Positions 39,501 through 51,500 of a stretch of DNA of 64,000 nt are shown one piece after another. The DNA is taken from contig JASANG010002985.1 of the NCBI GenBank assembly GCA_030248215.1, positions 263,001-327,000 of the forward strand, in the 5' to 3' direction. Origin of the DNA: Enoplolaimus lenunculus (Eukaryota; Nematoda; Enoplea; Enoplida; Thoracostomopsidae). Position 1 is the first letter of the stretch. The number at the start of each line of letters is the position of its first letter. The notes below the pieces were generated by a model. That model did not search any database. It was not told where the DNA came from and saw only the letters and a program-made list of their open reading frames with translations. The position numbers and the translations under genes were made by a program.

Positions 39501-42500
39501 CGACTGCATCGATGATCGAGACAACGATTGTGACTCAAACGCGTTTTGCATCGACGAATTTTATTTGTACAAATGTCGATGCAAAGACGGATTTCAAGAC
39601 TGTGGCCCGAAAGATTTGCCTGGTCGATGCTGTAGACAAAGTAAAACCTGTCGCTTTTATAAGATTTAAGCTTCGACTGTAAATTCCACAGGGAAGATTT
39701 AAGCTTCGACTGTAAATTCCACAGGGAAGATTTAAGCTTCGACTGTAAATTCCACAGGGAAGATTTAAGCTTCGACTGTAAATTCCACAGGGAAGATTTA
39801 AGCTTCGACTGTAAATTCCACAGGGAAGATTTAAGCTTCGACTGTAAATTCCACAGGGAAGATTTAAGCTTCGACTGTAAATTCCACAGGGAAGATTTAA
39901 GCTTCGACTGTAAATTCCACAGGGAAGATTTAAGCTTCGACTGTAAATTCCACAGGGAAGATTTAAGCTTCGACTGTAAATTCCACAGGGAAGATTTAAG
40001 CTTCGACTGTAAATTCCACAGGGAAGATTTAAGCTTCGACTGTAAATTCCACAGGGAAGATTTAAGCTTCGACTGTAAATTCCACAGGGAAGATTTAAGC
40101 TTCGACTGTAAATTCCACAGGGAAGATTTAAGCTTCGACTGTAAATTCCACAGGGAAGATTTAAGCTTCTACTGTTAATTCCACTGCGAGAGAATTAGTT
40201 TTTTTGGTGATTTCTGAGTTTATAACAGTAAATATTAACTCTCTCTGAACTGGTTTAATTCGGGTCGAGTTGATTAATTAACTTAGAATGAGTTAAATCA
40301 ATTCGGAACGCCGGATTCTGAGTTGATTCAAACTATTCTGAGTTAATTAAAAAGCCAACCCGGAATGAAATCAACTCAGAGTGAGTGTAATTATTTTACC
40401 GTTATTAACTCAGAAATGACCAAAAAAACTAATTGTCTCTCTTAGCTGAATATTTAACCCATTAGAATTTCCAGGGTAGGTTTTATATACTCAGATAGCG
40501 AGTTAGGTTAAACTTACTCTGAGTTGATTTAACTCACTCCAGGTTAATTTCGGATGAGTTGATTAATGAACCCACATTGAGTTGAATTAACTCAGAAATG
40601 TGAGATCTGAAAGTTCTAATTCAGACCTCAGAGTTCTGAGTGGATTCAACTCATTCAGAACTAAAATCAACTCACTGGTATTTAGAGTGAGGTTAAGATT
40701 AATGTTTGTTTTTATTTTAAGACAAATGTATCACAGCTGGGGCTGATTTTTGCCCGACGGTGAACGAAACTTGCGTTGAAGTCAACGGAGAACCCAGTTG
40801 TATCTGTAAACAGGGATATTTTGATGTTTCCGTCCGAGGTGGAGTCGTTTACCAAAATCAACGCATTCGCTGTTTAAGTACGTTTCAACGCAACGCCTCA
40901 ATGGCTGAGTTGTTTACAAATACTTAATCGATTTCTCGTTTCTAAAATATAAAATAGTCGAGTCCAGGAGGTGTAAAATGGGTAAAGATTTTTGTTACCC
41001 CCTGTGCGCTTTACCCGCGGAAATTTTTTTCCCACGATTTCTCGTTTCTAAAACATATTAAATACTCAAGTCCAGGAGGTGTAAAGTGGGTAAAGATTTT
41101 TTACCCCCTGTGCGCTTTACCTGCGGAAATTTTATTTTTTTACCCACGGGTATACCCAATGGCGGATCCACGGGGGGGCACCCCGGCCGTGGCCCCCCAA
41201 CAGCATCTCGACAAAAATTATATTGGGACTCAAAATGGGGACCCCCCTTTTATTTGGGTCACTACAGTATGGGTCAAAAATATGTTTATTACCTGTGAAA
41301 TTTTGGCCCCCCATTTTGAGATCCTGGATCCGCCACTGGGTATACACGCACAAATTTCCTTTACCCACTACCCGCATTTACCCTGCCTTTGTTTTTTCTT
41401 TTGTGTTCAATAGAGTTGTGTAATTCTACAGTGTATATTTCATCTGACGGCTAACTTCAAGCTAAGGATTGGATAATTAGCCTTCCAATAAAAAGCACTT
41501 ACCATCATCACTCAGCTACTGGAGCTTAAGGAGCAGTCTCTAACCATGTGGAAAGTGTTTGACACACGCGCGTATCAATTGTTAAACACTGCTCATTGAG
41601 TATTTATTGCTCGTATGTTTGCAATTAGTTACTCATAGTACACTCTGGGTGGGAAACGGTGACGCATCGTCCAGTTAATAATGCGCACGCGATGCAAAAA
41701 CTTGTCTCGTCTCTTTATGATGCCTAGGTACCTTTGAACATTTATTTTAATAAAGTCCAAATATCACTGGCTGTTAAAATAAACGGCAAAAAATCATTAG
41801 ATTCACAAAATGGGTCTAAAAAACTATAGTCAGATAAAATAGTATGCAATTAACCTGTAAATATATCTGTTTTCATTTGTTGACTGTAGGTTGACTTTGC
41901 TATCAGCTCAATGTTTTAAATCTGCGTATCTTAGCCTTCCAAAGCACTCAGTTTGTAAAATTTACATATTTTAAAGAAAAATAGTTTTGAAGCTGTAAAC
42001 ATTTAGTGTTGCACTATACTTATCGTCCGGCGTCGTCCAACACACGTCCGTCACCGTTGGTCATCCGTACGGCACCGTCCGTCAGCGTTTGTATCATACG
42101 TTATCGTACGTGAGTTATTTGCGTACGATACGACACGGTGACGGACGATGCCGTATTGGTGACGAACGGTGACGGACGGTGACGGACGATGCCTATTGTG
42201 ACGAACGGTAACGGACGATGCCGTATGGTGACGAACGGGACGGACGGTGCCTGATTGGGACGAACGGAACGGACGAGCGGGGAGGGACGTCATGGTGACG
42301 AACGGTGACGGACGGTGCCGTATTGGTGACAACGGTGCACCAAGAGGGGTGGTTGGGGACGGTGACGGACGATGCCGTATTGGTGACGAACGGTAACGGA
42401 CGATGCCGTATTGGTGACGAACGGTGACGGACGGTGCCGTATTGGTGACGAACGGTAACGGACGTGCCGTATTGGTGCGAACGGTGACGGACGGTGCCGT

Positions 42501-45500
42501 ATTGGTGACAAGGTGGGACGTGCCGTATTGGTGACGAACGGTGACGGACGGTGCCGTATTGGTGACGAACGGTGACGGACGGTGCCGTATTGGTGACAAC
42601 GGTACGGACGTGCCGTATTGGTGACGAACGGTGACGGACGGTCTTGGGCGGTGGTGCCGTATTGGTGCACGGTGACGGACGGTGCCGTATTGGTGACGAA
42701 CGGTGACGGACGGCCCCCACCCACCACACCCACCACACCCAAACACACACCAACACACACCCAACAACACACCCAACAACACACCCAACAACAACACCCA
42801 ACAACACACCCAACAAGACGACCATGCCGTATTGGTGACGAAGGTGAGGAGGTGCGTATTGGTGACGAAGGTGAGGAGGTGCGTATTGGTGAGAGGTGGG
42901 AGGTGCGTATTGGTGACGACGGTGACGGACGATGCCGTATTGGTGACGAACGGTGACGGACGATGCCGTATAGGTGACGAACGCTGACGGACGATGCCGT
43001 ATTGGTGACGAACGGTGACGGACGATGCCGTATTGGTGACGAACGGTGACGGACGATGCCGTATTGGTGACGAACGGTGACGGACGATGCCGTATTGGTG
43101 ACGAACGGTGACGGACGATGCCGTATTGGTGACGAACGGTGACGGACGATGCCGTATTGGTGACGAACGGTGACGGACGATGCCGTATTGGTGACGAACG
43201 GTGCCGGACGGTGCCGTATTGGTGACGAACGGTGACGGACGGTGCCGTATTGGTGACGAACGGTGACGGACGATGCCGTATTGGTGACGAACGGTGACGG
43301 ACGGTGCCGTATTGGTGACGAACGGTGACGGACGATGCCGTATAGGTGACGAACGGTGACGGACGGTGCCGTATTGGTGACGAACGGTGACGGACGATGC
43401 CGTATCGGTGACGAACGGTGACGGACGGTGCCGTATTGGTGACGAACGGTGACGGACGATGCCGTATTGGTGACAAACGGTGACGGACGATGCCGTATTG
43501 GTGACGAACGGTGACGGACGATGCCGTATCGGTGACGAACGGTGACGGACGGTGCCGTATTGGTGACGAACGGTGACGGACGATGCCGTATTGGTGACGA
43601 ACGGTGACGGACGATGCCGTATTGGTGACGAACGGTGACGGACGATGCCGTATCGGTGACGAACGGTGACGGACGGTGCCGTATTGGTGACGAACAGTGA
43701 CGGACGATGCCGTATTGGTGACGAACGGTGACGGACGATGCCGTATTGGTGACGAACGGTGACGGACGATGCCGTATTGGTGACGAACGGTGACGGACGA
43801 TGCCGTATTGGTGACGAACGGTGACGGACGATGCCGTATTGGTGACGAACGGTGACGGACGATGCCGTATTGGTGACGAACGGTGACGGACGATGCCGTA
43901 TCGGTGACGAACGGTGACGGACGGTGCCGTATTGGTGACGAACGGTGACGGACGATGCCGTATTGGTGACGAACGGTGACGGACGATGCCGTATTGGTGA
44001 CGAACGGTGACGGACGATGCCGTATTGGTGACGAACGGTGACGGACGATGCCGTATTGGTGACGAACGGTGACGGACGGTGCCGTATTGGTGACGAACGG
44101 TGACGGACGGTGCCGTATTGGTGACGAACGGTGACGGACGGTGCCGTATTGGTGACGAACGGTGACGGACGGTGCCGTATTGGTGACGAACGGTGACGGA
44201 CGATGCCGTATCGGTGACGAACGGTGACGGACGGTGCCGTATTGGTGACGAACGGTGACGGACGATGCCGTATTGGTGACGAACGGTGACGGACGATGCC
44301 GTATTGGTGACGAACGGTGACGGACGATGCCGTATTGGTGACGAACGGTGAAGGACGATGCCGTATTGGTGACGAACGGTGACGGACGATGCCGTATTGG
44401 TGACGAACGGTGACGGACGATGCCGTATTGGTGACGAACGGTGACGGACGATGCCGTATTGGTGACGAACGGTGACGGACGATGCCGTATTGGTGACGAA
44501 CGGTGACGGACGATGCCGTATTGGTGACGAACGGTGACGGACGGTGCCGTATTGGTGACGAACGGTGACGGACGGTGCCGTATTGGTGACGAACGGTGAC
44601 GAACGATGCCGTATTGGTGACGAACGGTGACGGACGATGCCGTATTGGTGACGAACGGTGACGGACGATGCCGTATTGGTGACGAACGGTGACGGACGAT
44701 GCCGTATTGGTGACGAACGGTGACGGACGATGCCGTATTGGTGACGAACGGTGACGGACGATGCCGTATTGGTGACGAACGGTGACGGACGATGCCGTAT
44801 TGGTGACGAACGGTGACGGACGATGCCGTATTGGTGACGAACGGTGACGGACGATGCCGTATCGGTGACGAACGGTGACGGACGATGCCGTATTGGTGAC
44901 GAACGGTGACGGACGATGCCGTATTGGTGACGAACCGTGACGGACGGGTGTCGGACGGCGCCGGACGATAAGTATAGCGCCACCATAAATGTTTAGCTGC
45001 GAAACTATAGTCATCAAATGAAAACAGATATATTTAAAGGTTAATTGCATACTATTTTAGCTGCAATATTTATAAAAAAGGAATTATTTATAATTTTTGT
45101 ATTTTTAGAAAACATTGACATCAACGAATGTGCCCTTGGTCTGCACAACTGTCACACAATCGCCACCTGCATTGATTTGGATATTGGATACACGTGTCAG
45201 TGTCCTGAGAATTCAGTCGACGGTAACCCTGGTGAACCGGGTCGAGTCTGTTCAGCGCTCAGGTCGTGCTCGCTCTGTAATGGACACGGAGATTGTGTAC
45301 CCGATGCTGATTCAAATAGTGTTGTTTGTCAGTAAGTCTGGCATTTTTTTCAGTAAAAGACAAAGTTGCTTATTCAATGCCAGAACTTCATTTCCAAGTT
45401 TTGGCCCTTGTAAACATCAGAGGCGGAACGTTTTTGTGCTGGTGTGGAATAGAGTAAGCTTAAACTTTAGACTATTTTTTGCTTAGGCTTAGGCTTTGGC

Positions 45501-48500
45501 TTAGGCTAGCGTATTAGCTCATTTTTACGCTTGGGCTTATTTTTAGGCGTTGGCTTAGGTTTAGGTATTAGCTCATTCTTACGTTTAGGCATAGGAATAT
45601 GCTTATACTACTGTTCCGCTCCTGTTCTATACATTGGCCTAATTTTGAAACGTTTCTATACAAGAATTTGTGTATTTATTTAAGCATTTAGCTTGAACAG
45701 AGTGTAATTTCTGGAGAAACGTGAAAAACATCACCTTGAATTAAACACCAATTGAAATAGTCGACGTTTGAAAGTAAAGTTGAAATTAGGATTTGTTATT
45801 CAGGGGCGGGGGGTGCAAGTGGCTACTTAGTTTAAGGGAGGTAGCAACCATTTATTTATCAAAAAACCTGTATTTCCTTTAAGCATTTAGACTGCACCAC
45901 TGCACCACGTGTAATTTGTGTAGAAACAAGCAAAAATCAGTTGAAAAGTATTAAAAAATTCACTAAACTTTACGAGAGCAAAAATATTTTCTCGCTTGCT
46001 GCGCTCGCTATGTAAAATCTAAAATGAATACGGACGTATGTCTAAAAGAACGGTTATTTCTATGCCTGAATATTTTTTCTACGCATTTTGCCTAAGTCTA
46101 AGTCTAAGCCTAAACCTTAATAGTGTGGAAAAGGTCCAAGAATCGAAAAAGTATTAAATGAAGTTATGTTCTCCGGTGAAATGAAGATCTGGCGACGTCC
46201 CTGGAGCAAAAGCCGTTAGTGGTCAAATTAAATTGGTACCTACCGTAAGAGCCCATATACTTAAATGTGTATAGCAACTATCATCAGTTGTAATAGGTTT
46301 TCAAACTCACTAACTATTGCAGTTGTTGAACTCAAAACTGGTACAGTAGTAGAACCAAATCATACTTGCGAAAAATGCGCTCAATTTTGAATCTTAGCAT
46401 TCATCTGGTTCGAAAGTTACAAAATACTTGTGATTGGTGCTACAAACTTTTGAGAATATGTAATTTTTCATTTAAATTTCAGATGCAACCGCTGGTTTAC
46501 GGGTAAATATTGCGATCGCGATGTTCGAGGTAAAGTTTTTGCTAAATTGAACGGTATTTTAGAAAAATTTTGAAATAAAAGTATTGTTTTTCTGGCATTT
46601 TTCATAGAAACAAATATTTCTAATTATAGTTTGCATTTTAGTTTTAAAATCTAAAACCCAATCTAAATCTAAAAGTCTAAAAAAATGGTTGCGAAAATTT
46701 TCCAAAAATGACATTTGATGAATTTAAGTGAAACCCAAATATGGGCCCGTTGTCAGTGCAGTGGGGCTAAACATTTTTCAGGACGGGCATACAAAGGTTT
46801 TCGGTGACTTTACAAGCAAGGTGGAAAATTTTCTAGGGGGGGGGGGCAAAATTCTGCCAGGAGGGGCTGAACCCCCACTGACCCCTCTGTGGCTACGGGC
46901 CCGAGACCAAACCAAAGCACGATATATTTATCGATCCAATCAAGTATTTCCTACTGTATTTCATCTTAAAATAGTGTTCTTGAAACTAAACCGCTATTTA
47001 GGAATTCAAAACCAAACTATCTTAATACTTAACCAATCAAAAGTAGCTTACAAAGTAAGGGTTGCGCTATACTTTCTTTGACTACCGGCGCCATCCGTCA
47101 CTCGTGCGGTACCGTACGCAAATAACTCACGTACGATAACGCATGGTGACGGACGGTGCCGGACTGGCGACGCCCGGCGTCGGACGTCAAGTATAGCGCA
47201 ACCCTAATCCGTAAATTTACAAAAGTGTCCATACATGTTAATTATTTAAGTATACTGTATATATCATGAATAAATTGCAGCTGCAAGTTTTGTAACGATG
47301 CTTCCAAAAACTGCACATTTCGGTTGCAGTTTGTAACTGCAGTTGCAATAGCTTGCGCGTGTATAATTGTTTAGCATATTTGTAATTATTATATTTTCAG
47401 TGATTCTGCTTATTATACTAGCCATTATATTCTTGCTGCTAAGCTTATGCTGCCTGTTGTTTTTCTGCCTTAAATGGTACGTGGACTTCTCAAGGCACAA
47501 TTTGTGTTTTGTAATAATTATTCGAATATTTTTTTAAATTGCAAAGATATGAGTTGTGCTACAATTGAATTTACGTTGTTTAGTCCTGAATTAAACGCTT
47601 TATCACATGTTTATTTTGTATAAGAACTAATTTTACAAGTCAGGATTCGAACCACAGTCTCACAAGGCGTTTACTATCACCACTCAGCTATACAAGCTTG
47701 ACGCTAGAGCTCAAGAGCGCTCTCACGTATAGTATTGATTTTACACTACGTATGCGCGTAGTAATTGTTATAAACACTGTGCATTTTGTGTTAATGTTGT
47801 TATACAGATTGCTCTTAGTTGCTCACAGTCTACTCTATGACACAGGGGATCAGGTTTTTTAAATTAATAAATTCCAAACGATGAACCAAAAACGTTAAAG
47901 CCCTATTCACACACGTGTAAGTTTTTGCAGCAAAACTTGCACGTGCAAATTGCATGTGCAAGTTTGGTCACAAATCAGATTTGAAGCACCTTGCAGCTGT
48001 AAATTCTAGCAGCAAAAACTTGCACGTGTGAATAGGGTTTAATGTTGTTAATATAAATTCACCCTAAATCAATTATATGTCGTCCATCTTCAAATACTTT
48101 TGGCCCTTATCTTTGCCGTCCTAGTTGGATTTCCCATAAATATATCATTTATAACCCTATTTTAAAATCATTTTGATCCCAAGTGTGTTTATCCACTGGT
48201 TTGAAACTTGTGCTCGTATCATCGAAAGATGAGTAGCATCTATAATCAGTTGGTGATAAGTCGTATAACTTTCAAACCAGTGAATGTTGAGGCTCAAATT
48301 TAGCACATTTTTCGCATTTGACTTGCTTAATTGCTGTACCAATTTTACGTTAAACAACGGCAATAGTTAGTGAGTTTGAAAACCTATTACTAACTGATGA
48401 TATTTGCTGTATTCATTTGAGAATATGAGCCAAGCTTTGATTTAAGCAGGTATAATTTTAAAATTAATTATTTGTTGTTTCAGCCGCTGCCTGGATACAA

Positions 48501-51500
48501 AACCAGCTCCAGTTTACGCCGGTGGAATGGTTCCGTGGGGAGCGACAAGTAAAGGATCATCTGCTGAACTCATCTCAGGGGTAAGCCGTGTATTTTTGCC
48601 TAAACTCCCCCCATGTCACATAAAAGAAACTGTTGTGTTGAAACTATGATTTAAATGTTGTCTATTTCACTTGTGTGGGGTCAAGTTTGAAGGTTACGCT
48701 ATACTTGTCGTACGACGCTGTCCGTCACCATACGGTATCGTAAATGAGCAATTCATGTACGATACCGCACGGTGACAGCCGGTGACGGACGACGTCGGAC
48801 GTCATCAAATATTTTTAACTTTTTAAAATTCAAATATTTATGTTTTTAAATTAAACTGTTTTTTCAAATTTAAAAGAATGTTTGGTAGATTCAAATTGCA
48901 AATCATAGTTCAACACGAAATATTTCATTTATGTAACTTATTTTCTAGCGCTCTATTAGACTAACTAACCGTTACTTGGTAACTTTAGTATTTTGCTAAA
49001 TCAAAGCTTGTAATTATTTTACAGATGCACTGGACTAAATCTGCACCTCCCATTGCTGACATTAGCAAATTAGCTATTTACTAGCGGTTCAGGCCCGTAG
49101 CCAGCTCACCACTTTCAAGGGTGGCCGTAACATCTTTCAGGATGGGTATACAAGAGTTTTCAATGTCTTATAAAAGCAAGGTTGAAAATTTTCTAGTGAA
49201 CAATTCTTCCGGGGGCAGGATTCAGTGCTCACTGCCCCTCCCCCCTCAGGTTACGGGCCCGTTAGCGGTTTCCAACCTGAAATTTTGTTTTCACATCCGG
49301 TTGCATTCTGGGCCGATATTCTCAAATACGCACAGCACCTATCATCAGTTAGCGATAGGTTTTCAAACTGACCGAGCGTCTGCAATTGCGGATCTCAAAA
49401 TTGGTACAGAAGAGGTCAAGTCAAACGTGAACAATGTGCTGAATTTCGAACCTCACCATCATGCGCTGGTTCCAAAGTTACTAGACGCATCACGAACTGG
49501 TGATAGGTGCTAGACACATTTGAGAATACGGGCTCTGGTTATTACCAGCCTCAATACAGAATGTTACGCACGGGAAGTGATAAAGTTAAGCGCTGATGTA
49601 ATATTTTTTCATAACATTTTTTTATTTTACCTGTAGTCTAATTCTACTAAACCTATATTAGTTTAACCATTACAGATTATAGTCAGGATTACACATAATG
49701 GGGGGTGTAACGGTCAGAGATAAAAATTTCAAAGGGGATATCTATTAAACTACTGTATAATTTTCGAAAAAAATTCCTTTACTAAAATTATAAGTTTGAT
49801 TCCTGAAAATCCATGCCTGACTACATCCTTAATCCTTTCCAGTTGCTTTGATGCACTCGAACTTACGTACTGTAGTGACCCGGATAAGAGGGGGTAATAA
49901 GAGAGCGGTGGTTCCCATTTTGAGTACCAATCAATAGGAGTCCGTATCGCTAATAAGAGCCCGTAAGCGGATAGAGTCCCTAAACCCTAATTGAAGTCCA
50001 TAAATGCTAATTATCTCTAATTCTAATGCATAAATGACTCCAAGACGAAATAAATTTGAATTCGAAACATAGAAGCATACTTAAGTTTCGAAAGTACAGT
50101 TCCTAAGTATAACCTTGCATTATCGCTCAAGCTATTGACACAAGACAAACAAACGTTTCATTCAACAGATAGTTGCAATACCGGATATATATCGGTAACA
50201 AAGGGCGGCGGATTGCGGGTTAATAATAAATAACCGAATAACAGGGGGATTACCCTCTGAAGACACCAAATAAATCTCAATCTCCCTCTTATTCGGTTCA
50301 CTACGGTACTATGAACCTTTTGGCTTTTAAATATTTTAAACACAGATTTACTAATGTCATTTTAGATCAAATCAGGCTCAGAACTATACCATAGCCCGGG
50401 ATTAGGTGGTTACTTAGATCACGACTCTCAACAAGTAAGTTTCATCGCAACCATAGACCAAGCAGAAGCCAAACAGAACCTGTTACCAGCGTAACCGAGT
50501 AAATTTATTGAGGAACAAGAAAAATTGCACCTTCATCGAATTCTTTTTATGTTGGCGATCCGAATTTTCGAGCAGAGGTGTGAATATTTCGACCCATGTA
50601 AAGATCAGAGGCGTACGGTTTTTCCGCGAGATTGCAACAAAGTCAGCGTACGCTTTTGCTTCGGCTTTGGCTTAGATTTATCCGCACGCTTAGCCTTAGG
50701 TTTAGGAATATGCTTATACTACTGTTACGGTCCTGTTCTACAGATTGGCCAATAGTTTCATAGACAAACAACGCCTTTTATTCGATCCCAACCCGTGTAG
50801 AAACGTCGGTGTTTGGAGGCGAGCTTATGGTGCATATTTTGCTTTGATTCATTGAAGTAAACACTTAGAATTGTAGAGACTAAATGCATTCTTAAGTTCA
50901 TTTAGAAATTCTATCAAGAAAGTAGTTCATTAAACTCAATCTTAGCTGGCCGGTAGCCAGATGTCCTGGCTGGTTTGGCTAAAAAATTTTAGGAGGGGCA
51001 CACATTGGTTTTCAGTGGCTTACAAGCAAGGTTGAGTTGAAAAATTTTTTAAGGGGGCCAAAATTGTTCCAGGGTGGCTGATCCCCCGCTTGGCCAACCT
51101 TGGCTGCGGTCCCGAATCTTAATAGTTCGTTGTAGTTTTACTAAATACAGCGAGGGTTGAATGATATCTTCGGGTACACAAAGGTAAATCCGGGTCCGGT
51201 AAAAAAGGTTTACCCATTTTAATTCTTTGAATTTAGCAAAATACGATCGTTTTCTCATTGAGACCTTAATATTTACTTAAAATTTCACGCCGTCCCTATT
51301 TCCGAGTTGTGCTCGCAGCCAAGGGGGACTCAGCATTCGCTGGAGAAATTTGTTTTACCCCTCTGGAAAATATTCAACCATGCTACCTACCAATAGGAAC
51401 CGCGTGGCTACCGCAAAGATAAAGAATTTTGTGTTACACGAGAGAAAACCGTAAGCAACTTATTTGCGTATTTATCCCTAATTTGCAAGCTTGGCGACTC

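Noticed and set aside
42051-45050. Long minus-strand open frames (up to 999 codons) with [16 protein letters not shown] repeats
   Set aside because: They are produced by a stop-free 31-bp tandem repeat open in all three frames. No domain, no codon bias, and the array is a MITE-borne satellite.
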